Origin: Streptomyces cyanogenus
GTDB taxonomy: Bacteria; Actinomycetota; Actinomycetes; Streptomycetales; Streptomycetaceae
Direction: 5' to 3'
Length of the DNA: 64,000 nucleotides
Assembly: GCF_017526105.1 (NCBI RefSeq)
Contig: NZ_CP071839.1
Span: forward strand, 5,719,001-5,783,000
Shown here: positions 34,948 to 43,188 of the stretch, one piece after another
How positions within the stretch are numbered: position 1 is the stretch's first letter
Layout: every line of letters begins with the position of its first letter
Program-made: the position numbers and the translations under genes
The notes under the pieces: generated by a model
What the model saw: only the letters and a program-made list of their open reading frames with translations
The model's database searches: none
What the model was told of the DNA's origin: nothing

Positions 34948-34972
34948 GTACCCAGACGTCAGACGCTCGAAC
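34948..34972 (-). promoter_or_regulatory. SigB/SigH-type promoter of prsH-sigH
   Basis: On the minus strand GTTC (complement 34969-34972) and GGGTAC (complement 34948-34953) are 15 bases apart, close to the SigB-family consensus GTTT-N14-16-GGGTAT. It is about 200 bases before prsH, where S. coelicolor has a stress-induced SigB-type sigH promoter. The remainder of the 280-base intergenic region showed no gene. Confidence 0.65.
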
Positions 34973-35030
34973 CGTCGTGCGGCAGCCGCCGCATGCAGTG
35001 TCACACGAGAACGCGGTCGGACGGGAACGC

Positions 35031-35291
35031 TCAGACGAGCACGTGGTCGACGAAGCACCACCGCCAGTCCTCGCCGGGCTCGAAGGTCCGCATCACCGGG
35101 TGACCGGAGTTCGCGTGGTGCTCCGTCGCGTGCCGCCCCGGCGAGGAGTCGCAGCAGCCGACGTGGCCACAGGTCAGGCACAGCCGCAGCTGTACCGGGT
35201 GCGTGCCGTCGCGCAGGCACTCGGGACAGGTCTTGTCGAGGGGCTCCGGTTCCGGGTGCGGCAGCGCGTCGGCGTGCGTGCACTGTTTCAT
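35031..35291 (-). CDS. UBP-type zinc finger protein
   Basis: An 86-residue protein made almost wholly of a zf-UBP domain: CTHADALP, then CPECLRDGTH, LRLCLTCGHVGCCDSS, GRHATEHHANSGH and the final Trp/Phe pair WRWCFVDH. The Cys/His set can bind three zinc ions. In eukaryotes the domain binds the free C-terminus of ubiquitin; in actinobacteria it is common as a stand-alone protein of unknown function. The start MKQCTH is 61 bases from the divergent antiporter start, so the two may share a promoter region. Confidence 0.88.
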   Translation of the reverse strand: MKQCTHADALPHPEPEPLDKTCPECLRDGTHPVQLRLCLTCGHVGCCDSSPGRHATEHHANSGHPVMRTFEPGEDWRWCFVDHVLV

Positions 35292-35352
35292 GATTGCCAG
35301 ATTACGACGGGTGTGCGGGTGGCCGCGCGGAACACGAGGGTGGGCGAGGACC

Positions 35353-36936
35353 ATGGACGTGATGCCCCTGCTGTTGCTGGTGGCGGGCAGCGCCGCGGTG
35401 GCCGCCGCGGCCCGGCGCACCCCCGCGCCGGCGCCGCTGCTGCTGGTCGCGGTCGGACTGGCGGTCTCGTACATCCCCGGAGTGCCGTCCTACACCCTCG
35501 ATCCGCACGTCGTCCTGCCGCTGCTGCTGCCCCCGCTGCTGTACACGTCCGCGAGCGACAGCTCCTACCTCGACCTGCGGGCCCAGCTGCGGCCGGTGGC
35601 GCTGCTCTCGGTCGGCTACGTGCTGTTCGCGACCGTCGTCGTCGGCTGGGCCGCGTATCTGCTGGTCCCCGGGCTGTCGCTGCCCGCCGCGCTGGTGCTG
35701 GGCGCGGTGGTGGCGCCGCCGGACGCGGTGGCCGCCACGGCGGTCGCGCGCCGGGTCGGCCTGCCCTCCCGGATCACCACCATCCTCCAGGGCGAGTCCC
35801 TGCTGAACGACGCCACGGCGATCACCGCCTACAAGGTGGCCCTCGGCGCCGCCGTCGGCGAGGGGGCCACCTGGGCCGGCGGCATCGGCGAGTTCGCGCT
35901 CGCCGCGGTCGGCGGTGTCGGCATCGGGCTCGTCCTCATGGCGCCCCTGCACTGGCTGCGCACCCACCTGACCGAGCCCCTGCTGCAGAACACGCTGTCG
36001 CTGCTGATCCCGTTCGTCGCCTACGGAGTCGCCGAGCAGGCGCACGCCTCCGGGGTGCTCGCGGTCGTGGTCGTCGCCCTCTATCTCGGTCACCGCGCGT
36101 GGGAGGTCGACTTCGCCACCCGGCTCCAGGAGGAGGCGGTGTGGAAGATGGTCGCCTTCGTCCTGGAGTCCGCGGTGTTCGCCCTGATCGGCCTCCAGCT
36201 GCCGATCGTGCTCAAGCGGCTCGGCGAGTACGAGGGCAGCTCCGCCGTCTGGTACGCGGTCGCCGTCTTCGTGGTCGTGGTGGTGGCCCGGTTCGTCTGG
36301 GTCTACCCGGCCACCTTCCTGCCCAGACTGCTGTCCGCGCGCATCAGGGAGCGCGAGGAGAACCCCACCTGGCGGGGCGCGATGGTCACCTCCTGGGCCG
36401 GGATGCGCGGTGTCGTCTCGCTGGCCATCGCCTTCGCCATCCCGTCGACCATGGCCGACGGCCCCCGCAACCTGATCCTCTTCCTGACCTTCACCACCGT
36501 CATCGGCACCCTCGTCGTCCAGGGCGTGACGCTGCCGCCGCTGATCCGGCTGCTGAGGTTCCCCGGCCGCGACCGGCAGGCCGAGACGCTCGCCGAGGCC
36601 AACGCCCAGGCACAGGCCTCGCGGGCCGCCGAGGCCCGGCTCGACGAACTGCTGTCCGACGAACGCAACGCCCTGCCGCCGCCGCTCGCCGACCGGCTGC
36701 GCACGGTCCTGGAGCGCCGCCGCAACGCCGTCTGGGAACGGCTCGGCCAGGTCAACCCGGTCACCGGCGAGTCCGTGGACGACACCTACCGCCGGCTGTC
36801 CCGCGAGATGATCGGCGCCGAGCGCGAGGTCTTCGTCAGGCTGCGCGACCTGCGCTACATCGACGACGAGATGCTGCGTGCGCTGCTGCGACGCCTGGAC
36901 CTGGAGGAAGCGGCGGCCTACCGGGAGGCCGGTTAG
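35353..36936 (+). CDS. Na+/H+ antiporter, CPA1 (NhaP) family
   Basis: A 527-residue protein with about 12 hydrophobic segments followed by a ~110-residue cytoplasmic helical tail. The transport core has AVVAPPDAVAATAVARRVGL (discontinuous helix with Asp), LQGESLLNDATAITAYK (the conserved ND pair) and SWAGMRGVVSLAIAFAIP (the RGVVSLA helix). It exchanges monovalent cations for protons for pH or salt homeostasis. GAGGA lies just before ATG 35353. Its stop overlaps the end of the convergent PLP gene by four bases. Confidence 0.92.
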   Translation: MDVMPLLLLVAGSAAVAAAARRTPAPAPLLLVAVGLAVSYIPGVPSYTLDPHVVLPLLLPPLLYTSASDSSYLDLRAQLRPVALLSVGYVLFATVVVGWAAYLLVPGLSLPAALVLGAVVAPPDAVAATAVARRVGLPSRITTILQGESLLNDATAITAYKVALGAAVGEGATWAGGIGEFALAAVGGVGIGLVLMAPLHWLRTHLTEPLLQNTLSLLIPFVAYGVAEQAHASGVLAVVVVALYLGHRAWEVDFATRLQEEAVWKMVAFVLESAVFALIGLQLPIVLKRLGEYEGSSAVWYAVAVFVVVVVARFVWVYPATFLPRLLSARIREREENPTWRGAMVTSWAGMRGVVSLAIAFAIPSTMADGPRNLILFLTFTTVIGTLVVQGVTLPPLIRLLRFPGRDRQAETLAEANAQAQASRAAEARLDELLSDERNALPPPLADRLRTVLERRRNAVWERLGQVNPVTGESVDDTYRRLSREMIGAEREVFVRLRDLRYIDDEMLRALLRRLDLEEAAAYREAG

Positions 36937-37853
36937 CGTTCCGGGGCCGCCGTCCCGGGCTCCGGGAACGGCCGTCCCGTGACGACGGCGGCGATCGTCG
37001 TCCCGCGCGCGAAGGCGCCCTCCTGCGCCAGAGCGGCGAGCCCGTACAGCAACTTGGCGACATAGAGACGTTCCACGGGCAGCCCGTGGCGCTGCTCGAA
37101 GTCCTGTGCGAACGCCTCCAGGTCCGGGGTCGTACGCGCGTACCCCCCGCAGTGGAAGCGGTCGTCCAGGGACCAGGTGCCGCTGCGGGCGCCGAAGGCA
37201 CGTTCCTGCAGGGCCCGTACGTCGGCTTCCAGGAAGCCGCCCTTCAGCACCGGTATACCGAGCGCGCGCTGCCCGGCCGCCAGCCCGGCGGCGAGGCCCG
37301 CGAGGGTGCCGCCGGTGCCGCAGGCGACCGCGACGACGTCGGCGTGGCCGCGCAGTTCCGCGCCGAGGGCGAGACAGCCGCGGACCGCTTCGGCGTTGCT
37401 GCCGCCCTCGGGTACGACGTACGCGTCCTCGGCTCCGGCCGCGCGCAGGATCCGGGCCAGGGTCTCCGGCTCGGTCTTGCCGCGGTATGTCGATCTGTCG
37501 ACGAAGTGCAGCCGCATGCCGTCGGCCGCGCACCGGGCCAGGGACGGGTTGAGCGGGCGGCCGGCCAGCTCCTGGCCGCGGACCACGCCCGTGGTCGGCA
37601 GGCCCAGCAGACGGCCCGCGGCGGCGGTGGCCCGCAGGTGGTTGGAGTAGGCCCCGCCGAAGGTGACCAGCGGACGGCCGGACGCCGCCGCGAGGTTCGG
37701 CACGAGCTTGCGCCACTTGTTGCCGACGAGGTGGGGGTGGACGAGGTCGTCGCGCTTGAGCAGCAGCCGGAGCCCTCGGCGTTCGAACCGGTCGTCACGT
37801 ATGTCGTGCAGGGGGGAGGGCAGGCGGGGGTCGAGCAGGTCCGGGCTGGTCAC
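36933..37853 (-). CDS. PLP-dependent enzyme, ACC deaminase/D-cysteine desulfhydrase family
   Basis: A 306-residue fold-type II PLP enzyme. The Schiff-base Lys46 is in HLVGNKWRKL, followed by the FGGAYSNHLRA substrate-binding loop, the PEGGSN region and the phosphate cup VACGTGGTLAGLA. The family splits ACC or D-cysteine with release of ammonia; the residues deciding between them cannot be assigned safely here, so the substrate is open. Start GTG at complement 37851-37853. The 3' end overlaps the antiporter stop in convergent orientation. Confidence 0.88.
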   Translation of the reverse strand: MTSPDLLDPRLPSPLHDIRDDRFERRGLRLLLKRDDLVHPHLVGNKWRKLVPNLAAASGRPLVTFGGAYSNHLRATAAAGRLLGLPTTGVVRGQELAGRPLNPSLARCAADGMRLHFVDRSTYRGKTEPETLARILRAAGAEDAYVVPEGGSNAEAVRGCLALGAELRGHADVVAVACGTGGTLAGLAAGLAAGQRALGIPVLKGGFLEADVRALQERAFGARSGTWSLDDRFHCGGYARTTPDLEAFAQDFEQRHGLPVERLYVAKLLYGLAALAQEGAFARGTTIAAVVTGRPFPEPGTAAPER

Positions 37854-37945
37854 CGCTTCATTGTCGCCCGGTGCGGGGGCGGGCGGGGACGGGGCCGCCC
37901 GCCCGCCCCGGCAGCGGACGGACGTACGGGGCCCGCCCCACGGCG

Positions 37946-38539
37946 CTAATCCTTCAGCCGCTCCCTCACCCGCTCCCGCAGCCACGCCATCGAGAAGCCG
38001 CGCGGATCCACCTTCCCCGGCTGCCACTCCAGGTGGCCGATGACCGACCGCTCCGTCCAGCCGTGGTGCCGGCACACTGCCGCGGCGACCCGTTCGACCG
38101 CCTCCAGCTGTTCCGGTGGCCACGGGTCCTCCCCGTCGCCGAGGTTCTCGCACTCGAAGCCGTAGAAGTGCCGGTTGCCGTCGGTGTTCGCCTCGTTGTC
38201 CGGCGGCAGCCGCTTCTCGGCGATCACCGCGCGCAGCACGTCGTCGTCCCCGAGCCCGGCGTGGTTGGCGCGGCCGTAGCCGACGAGGTGGACCCTGCCG
38301 TCCTTGGTGATCACACCGTGGCACAGCGGCCCCGGCAGGTCCGCGGTGCCGTCGCGGCACAGCTCCACCGTCCGGGCGCTGCCCCGGGTCACCGTGTGGT
38401 GGATCACCACACCGTGCACCGGCCCCCAGGGCCCCTTGTGATTGCGGTTGTGGTGCTGCCAGTCGCCGACCTCGACGACCGTGACGCCCTCCGCCCTGAG
38501 CGCGTCCAGGAATCCGTTCGCCGACATGGGTGGGGCCAT
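37946..38539 (-). CDS. N-acetylmuramoyl-L-alanine amidase (PGRP/amidase_2 fold), no signal peptide
   Basis: A 197-residue zinc amidase-type protein. Zinc ligand candidates are His47/48 in VVIHHTVT, His169 in VIGHLEWQ and Asp178 in PGKVDPRG, with the catalytic Lys176; His93 is in RANHAG. It cuts the bond between muramic acid and L-Ala in peptidoglycan, or binds it. No signal peptide or anchor is visible, as in phage-type lysozymes and some cytoplasmic recycling amidases. It is divergent from the encapsulin gene, with about 290 bases between. Confidence 0.88.
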   Translation of the reverse strand: MAPPMSANGFLDALRAEGVTVVEVGDWQHHNRNHKGPWGPVHGVVIHHTVTRGSARTVELCRDGTADLPGPLCHGVITKDGRVHLVGYGRANHAGLGDDDVLRAVIAEKRLPPDNEANTDGNRHFYGFECENLGDGEDPWPPEQLEAVERVAAAVCRHHGWTERSVIGHLEWQPGKVDPRGFSMAWLRERVRERLKD

Positions 38540-38780
38540 GTCCGACTCCTTCGTGCCGTGCGTCCGGCCGCCGGTCGCGGCCGGATGTCCGGCCTGGTTC
38601 TACCGAAACCGGACCTCCCGGACACATCGTTCGGACGGTGTGCGAGCCGATCCGGACAGCCCGCGGGCGCCGCGCGGGCGGACGGGATCCCTCTTTGTGC
38701 CCGGTGATCCGATGATCCATTCCCGCTCTTTCGGGTAATGGCGCGCCCACGCTGCGTGCTGGAACGCTCGAATGCGAGAC

Positions 38781-38804
38781 CGGTGCCCGTGCGCTCGGGC
38801 ACCG
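38781..38804 (+). promoter_or_regulatory. Hairpin in the leader of the encapsulin gene
   Basis: CGGTGCCCG and CGGGCACCG form a perfect 9-base stem with a 6-base loop, ending ten bases before the ribosome site GGGGAGG (38814-38820). It sits about 25 bases before the ATG, a position suited to control of translation or message stability. A GGGTAA hexamer at 38733-38738 could be a SigB-type -10, but the -35 is poor. Confidence 0.6.
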
Positions 38805-38829
38805 GGCATACATGGGGAGGCATTTCTTT

Positions 38830-40236
38830 ATGTCGGTAGGCGAAGAGGTCCGCACGGATCAGGGCAAGCCGCAGCAGTCCCTCGGGACGGCGGCCGCGCG
38901 GAACCTGGCCACCACCACCAAGTCCGTTCCGCAGATGCAGGAGATCAGCTCCCGCTGGCTGCTGCGCACGCTTCCCTGGGTGGACCTCCAGGGCGGCACG
39001 TACCGGGTGAACCGGCGCCTCACGTACGCCGTCGGCGACGGCCGGATCACCTTCGTGAAGACCGGCAACCAGGTGGAGGTCGTCCCGAACGAACTGGGCG
39101 AGCTGCCGGCCCTGCGGTCCTACGAGGACGAGGAGGTGCTGACGGAGCTGGCCCGGCGCTGCCGGCAGCGCGACTTCGCGGCCGGTGAGGTGATCGCCGA
39201 CTTCGGCAACCAGGCGGACGAGGTCTACCTGCTCGCCCACGGCCGGGTGGAGAAGGTCGGCACGGGTCCCTACGGCGACGACGCCGTCCTCGGGGTCCTC
39301 GCCGACGGCGCCTACTTCGGCGACCAGGCGCTGCTCGACCCGGAGGCGATCTGGGAGTACACCGTCCGCGCGGACACCTCGACCACGGTGCTGATCCTCA
39401 GCCGCCAGGACTTCCAGCAGGTCGCCGAGCGCTCCGACTCGCTGCGCGCTCACCTGGAACGGCTGCGCTCGATCCCCGAGCAGCGGACCAACAGGTACGG
39501 GGAGAAGGAGGTCGCGCTGGCGGCCGGCCACTCCGGCGAGCCCGACATCCCGCACACCTTCGTGGACTACGAGCCGCGGCCCCGCGAGTACGAACTCAGC
39601 ATCGCCCAGACCGTGTTGCGCATCCACACGCGCGTGGCCGACCTGTACAACCAGCCGATGAACCAGACGGAGCAGCAGCTGCGGCTCACGGTCGAGGCGC
39701 TGAAGGAGCGCCAGGAGCACGAGCTGGTCAACAATCCGGAGTTCGGCCTGCTCAGCAACTGCGAGTACGACCAGCGGATCCAGCCGCACGACGGCGTACC
39801 CGGCCCGGACGACCTGGACGAGCTGCTCAGCCGCCGCCGGGGCACCAAGCTGCTCCTGGCCCACCCGCGCGCGATCGCCGCGATCGGCCGGGAGCTGAAC
39901 AAGCGCGGGCTGGTCCCGGAGACCATCGACATCGCCGGCAACCGCATCCCCACCTGGCGCGGGGTCCCGATCTACCCGTGCAACAAGATCCCGATCAGCG
40001 AGGCCCGTACGACCTCCATCATCGCGATGCGCACCGGCGAGGCCGACCAGGGTGTCGTCGGCCTCAGGCAGTCCGGCATCCCGGACGAGATCGAGCCGAG
40101 CCTGTCGGTCCGGTTCATGGGGATCAACGAACAGGCCGTCATCAAGTACCTGGTGACGGCGTACTACTCGGCCGCCGTCCTGGTGCCCGATGCGCTCGGC
40201 GTGCTGGAGAACGTCGAGATCGGCCGGTGGAGGTGA
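38830..40236 (+). CDS. Family 2B encapsulin shell protein with cyclic-nucleotide-binding domain
   Basis: A 468-residue protein. Residues about 1-95 and 220-468 belong to the HK97-type encapsulin family 2 shell fold; residues about 100-215 are an inserted Crp-type nucleotide-binding domain (FAAGEVIADFGNQADEVYLL, GVLADGAYFGDQALL), the mark of family 2B. Tail blocks such as LLSNCEYDQRIQPHDG, IDIAGNRIPTWRGVPIYPCN and VRFMGINEQAVIKYLVTAYY are typical. It self-assembles into an icosahedral protein compartment that encloses a cargo enzyme, and the nucleotide domain points outward. GGGGAGG precedes the ATG by nine bases. The next gene, a prenyl synthase, is the likely cargo. Confidence 0.92.
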   Translation: MSVGEEVRTDQGKPQQSLGTAAARNLATTTKSVPQMQEISSRWLLRTLPWVDLQGGTYRVNRRLTYAVGDGRITFVKTGNQVEVVPNELGELPALRSYEDEEVLTELARRCRQRDFAAGEVIADFGNQADEVYLLAHGRVEKVGTGPYGDDAVLGVLADGAYFGDQALLDPEAIWEYTVRADTSTTVLILSRQDFQQVAERSDSLRAHLERLRSIPEQRTNRYGEKEVALAAGHSGEPDIPHTFVDYEPRPREYELSIAQTVLRIHTRVADLYNQPMNQTEQQLRLTVEALKERQEHELVNNPEFGLLSNCEYDQRIQPHDGVPGPDDLDELLSRRRGTKLLLAHPRAIAAIGRELNKRGLVPETIDIAGNRIPTWRGVPIYPCNKIPISEARTTSIIAMRTGEADQGVVGLRQSGIPDEIEPSLSVRFMGINEQAVIKYLVTAYYSAAVLVPDALGVLENVEIGRWR

Positions 40237-40348
40237 CGTCTGCGCACGTGGTGGCCGTGTCCCCGGCCGCCGGCGCGGGTAGGCCCTCGGGGTACGCGTC
40301 CGGCGGGGCCGGTGGCGCCGGCCTCCGTGGGCCTGGCGAGGGGGAGGC

Positions 40349-41491
40349 ATGGCCGAGTTCATGACCGAGACCGAGGAGCGTTCCTCCGGTGTGCTGCGTC
40401 CCGGCACGGCGGAGGAGCCGCGGGAGCAGACCGGGGACACCGGCGGCCCGCTCGACGCGCAGGAGGCGGCGGTACAGCTGGAGCGCACCCGGGCGCTGGT
40501 CGACCCGGAGCTGCGCGCGGCCGTGGAGTCGCTGCCCGCTGCCATGCGCCGGATCGGGCTGTACCACTTCGGCTGGCAGCACGCCGACGGCAGCCCGGCG
40601 GAGGGCAACGCGGGCAAGGCGATCAGGCCGGCGCTGGTGCTGGCGGCCGCCGCCGCGCTCGGCGGGCCGGCGGCCCGGACGGCGGCCGTGCGGGCGGCAG
40701 CGGCGGTCGAACTGGTCCACAACTTCACCCTGGTGCACGACGATGTGATGGACCGGGACAGCACCCGCCGGCACCGGCCGACGGTCTGGACCGTGTTCGG
40801 CGACACCGACGCGATCCTCGCCGGCAACGCCCTCCAGGCGCTGGCCCTGCGGCTGCTCGCCGAGGATCCGCACCCGGCCTCCGCCCCGGCCGCGGCCCGG
40901 CTCGCGGCCTGTGTCGTGGAGCTGTGCGAGGGCCAGCACGCCGACACGCGGCTGGAGCAGCGCGCACCGGAGGCGGTCACCCTGGAGGAGGTGCTCGCCA
41001 TGGCCGAGGCGAAGACCGGTGCCCTGCTGGGCTGCGCATGCGCCCTCGGCGCGCTGTACGCGGGCGCGGGCGAGGAGGAGGTGGCGGCGCTGGACGGCTT
41101 CGGCCGCCAGGCCGGGCTCGCCTTCCAGCTGATCGACGACGTCATCGGCATATGGGGGGACCCGCGGCACACCGGCAAGCCGGCCGGCGCGGATCTCGCC
41201 GCCCGCAAGAAGTCCCTGCCGGTGGTGGCGGCGCTGACCTCCGGCACCCCGGCGGCGGCCGAACTCGCCGCGCTGTACGGGAAGCCGTACCCGGGGCAGG
41301 AGGCGGCGGCCGGGGAGATCGCGCGCACGGCACTGGCGGTGGAGCGGGCCGGCGGCCGGGACTGGGCGCAGGCCGAGGCGGCCGACCGGATGGCCCGGGC
41401 CATGCAGGAGCTGGCCCGCGCGGTCCCCGATCCCGAGGCGGCGGGCGGGCTGCTCGCCCTGGCCGAGTTCGTCACCCGGCGCACCAGCTGA
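40349..41491 (+). CDS. Polyprenyl diphosphate synthase, likely encapsulin cargo
   Basis: A 380-residue trans-prenyl synthase. The first Asp-rich motif is HDDVMDRD (DDxxD at 131-135) with the following RRHRPT; the second is DDVIGIWGD (263-271), lacking the third Asp of the classic DDxxD but typical of this actinobacterial branch (LIDDxxGIWGDPxxTGK). AGKAIRPALVL holds the IPP-binding Arg. Residues 1-45 are disordered-looking (rich in Glu, Pro, Gly, Thr), as in cargo-loading regions of family 2B cargo enzymes. GGGGAGG lies close before the ATG. The gene follows the encapsulin by 112 bases. It makes geranyl, farnesyl or geranylgeranyl diphosphate; chain length was not determined. Confidence 0.92.
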   Translation: MAEFMTETEERSSGVLRPGTAEEPREQTGDTGGPLDAQEAAVQLERTRALVDPELRAAVESLPAAMRRIGLYHFGWQHADGSPAEGNAGKAIRPALVLAAAAALGGPAARTAAVRAAAAVELVHNFTLVHDDVMDRDSTRRHRPTVWTVFGDTDAILAGNALQALALRLLAEDPHPASAPAAARLAACVVELCEGQHADTRLEQRAPEAVTLEEVLAMAEAKTGALLGCACALGALYAGAGEEEVAALDGFGRQAGLAFQLIDDVIGIWGDPRHTGKPAGADLAARKKSLPVVAALTSGTPAAAELAALYGKPYPGQEAAAGEIARTALAVERAGGRDWAQAEAADRMARAMQELARAVPDPEAAGGLLALAEFVTRRTS

Positions 41492-41522
41492 GGCCGCCCG
41501 TCCCGGCGGCCGAGAAGAACCC

Positions 41523-41573
41523 GGAGTCCCCGGCCCGTGCGGCTCCTGACCCCGCACGGACCCCGGGGGCTCC
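41523..41573 (+). terminator. Long GC hairpin after the prenyl synthase
   Basis: GGAG-CCCCGG-CCGTGCGG pairs with CCGCACGG-CCGGGG-CTCC with two small mismatches around a 9-base loop, 31 bases after the stop. Likely end of the encapsulin operon. Confidence 0.65.
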
Positions 41574-41723
41574 GGCCCGGCGGCGCCCCGCACATCCCCA
41601 CAGTGTGCGGGGCCCCGCCCTGTCCCGGACAGACCGGGGAAGCCGCGCACCGTCGGCAACGGCGCACCGGTGCGGACGTACGGCGGGAAAGCGCCGAGAC
41701 CGCCGCCGGCCTACCCTGAGGGC

Positions 41724-41990
41724 ATGGACAGCGACGCACGCGTCTGTCCCGCCTGCGGACAGGCCGTCGAGACGGTCGTCAAGCGGCACAAGACCCTGGG
41801 CGCCTGGGTGCCGGTCTGGGGCCCCGGCCCGTGCCGCAACCCGGACTGCGCGAGGTACGACGCGACCGACCAGCCCGCCGAGCCGGGCAGGCCCGCCCAC
41901 GACGACCGGTCCGCCGGTGCGCCGGCCGGGCCGGGCGGGAGCGGCCCGGAGGACCCGTCGGCGGCGGGCGCCGGGAACAGCGCCGTCTGA
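41724..41990 (+). CDS. Small zinc-ribbon protein, hypothetical
   Basis: An 88-residue protein. Two CxxC-like pairs, CPACGQ (residues 8-13) and CRNPDCARY (about 37-45), around a KRHKTLGAWVPVWGPGP core look like a small zinc ribbon. The C-terminal half is disordered (Pro/Gly/Ala/Asp-rich). ATG 41724 is preceded by a GAGGG site. Homologues are widespread in Streptomyces; function unknown. Confidence 0.65.
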   Translation: MDSDARVCPACGQAVETVVKRHKTLGAWVPVWGPGPCRNPDCARYDATDQPAEPGRPAHDDRSAGAPAGPGGSGPEDPSAAGAGNSAV

Positions 41991-42041
41991 GCCGGGCCGC
42001 CCGTCACGGAGGCGGCCGGGGGGACGCCGTAGCGTGGGCGC

Positions 42042-42374
42042 ATGCCGAAACTTCCGTACATCCTCCACATCACCGAGCGCTCCCTGTGGGAGGCGGCGCG
42101 CGAACGCGGTGCCTATGAGCTCTCCACCCGGGGCCGCACCCTCCAGGAGGAGGGCTTCATCCACTTCTCCACCCGTGACCAGCTCCCGCGCGTCGCCGGC
42201 TTTCTCTACGGCGGCTACGACGGCCCCGACGAGCTGGTCGTCCTCGTGGTGGATCCGGCCCGGGTCGGGGCGCCGGTGAAGTACGAGTCCGTCGAGCCGG
42301 GCGGGGAGGAGTTCCCGCACGTGTACGGACCCGTACCCGTCGAGGCAGTGGTGGACGTGGAGACCTGGGGCTGA
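42042..42374 (+). CDS. DUF952 family protein
   Basis: A 110-residue protein with the DUF952 pattern: YILHITERSLWEAARERGAY, LQEEGFIHFSTRDQLPRVAG, LVVLVVDPARVGAPVKYE and FPHVYGPVPVEAV. The fold is related to ADP-ribosyl-transferase-like small proteins, but no activity is established. It stands 51 bases after the zinc-ribbon gene in the same direction, so the two may form a unit. Confidence 0.85.
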   Translation: MPKLPYILHITERSLWEAARERGAYELSTRGRTLQEEGFIHFSTRDQLPRVAGFLYGGYDGPDELVVLVVDPARVGAPVKYESVEPGGEEFPHVYGPVPVEAVVDVETWG

Positions 42375-42407
42375 CGCGGACGCGGGTCCCCCGACGGCTC
42401 CGCGGGG

Positions 42408-43154
42408 CTACCCGACGCGGGCGCCGGCCGGCAGCCCGCCCGTCTCCGGGTCGCGGCCGGTCAGGCAGTACGTGCCGCCGGCCGGGTCGCGCATCACCGT
42501 CCAGTGGGCGCCCTCACGCACGGCCACGGCGCCCAGCTCCTCGTGCCGTACGCGGACGGCCGCGATGTCCGCACAGGCCAGGTCCAGGTGGGCGGAGGCC
42601 GGGCGCTCCTCGTCCAGCCGCTGGAGCAGCAGCCGCACCGGGAAGCCCGTCGGCGGTCGCAGCACCGTGAACTCCGGCCGCGACCCCGCCACTTGCTCCC
42701 ACCCGGTCAGCCCGGCCCAGAACGCGGACTCGGCGTCGTACCGGGACGGCGGGATGTCGAGGCACACCTGGTCCAGGCGGCTGCCGGACACCACCGGCGG
42801 CCGTACCGCCTCCCCCTGCCAGGGCACGGCGCAGAACAACTGCCCGGCGGGAGAGCACAGTACGGCCCAGTCGCCGTGGTCCGCCACGAGGCCGGCGCCG
42901 AGTCGCCGGGCGAGCGCGACCACCTCCCGTACGTCCTCGGCGCACAGGTCGAGATGGGCGCCGCCGTCGCCCCCGGTGACCCCCTGGAGCTTCACGCTCG
43001 GGTCCGTCCCCTCGGGCAGCAGCGTCACGAACTCGCCGTCGTCGCCCCGGAACGCGGACAGCCGGGTACCGGTGACGGCCGTCCAGAAGGCGCAGGCCTC
43101 GCCGAGGCGCGCGGCGGGGCGGTCGGCGAAGGCGTGGGTCCAGCGGATCGTCAT
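42408..43154 (-). CDS. VOC (glyoxalase/bleomycin-resistance fold) protein, two domains
   Basis: A 248-residue protein with two VOC halves (about 5-120 and 125-240). Each half has the FWxxVTG/FWAGLTG strand-helix entry, an AHLDL strand (GGAHLDLCAEDV, SAHLDLACADI) and a DPAGxxYCL-type end. The superfamily covers dioxygenases, isomerases and drug-binding proteins; the metal ligands are incomplete, so binding or an unknown reaction is possible. It is in line with a second VOC gene 34 bases upstream. Confidence 0.82.
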   Translation of the reverse strand: MTIRWTHAFADRPAARLGEACAFWTAVTGTRLSAFRGDDGEFVTLLPEGTDPSVKLQGVTGGDGGAHLDLCAEDVREVVALARRLGAGLVADHGDWAVLCSPAGQLFCAVPWQGEAVRPPVVSGSRLDQVCLDIPPSRYDAESAFWAGLTGWEQVAGSRPEFTVLRPPTGFPVRLLLQRLDEERPASAHLDLACADIAAVRVRHEELGAVAVREGAHWTVMRDPAGGTYCLTGRDPETGGLPAGARVG

Positions 43155-43188
43155 CCGGGGAGTGTAGGCGGGCCGTGCGAACGGGAGT

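Noticed and set aside
34977..37949. Plus-strand open frame of 990 codons covering the antiporter and PLP genes
   Set aside because: It overlaps verified genes in another frame and has low-complexity composition.
38718..38738. SigR or SigB promoter for the encapsulin or amidase gene
   Set aside because: GGGAAT on the minus strand is followed by GCA, not GTT, at 18 bases; GGGTAA on the plus strand lacks a -35 at 14-16 bases.
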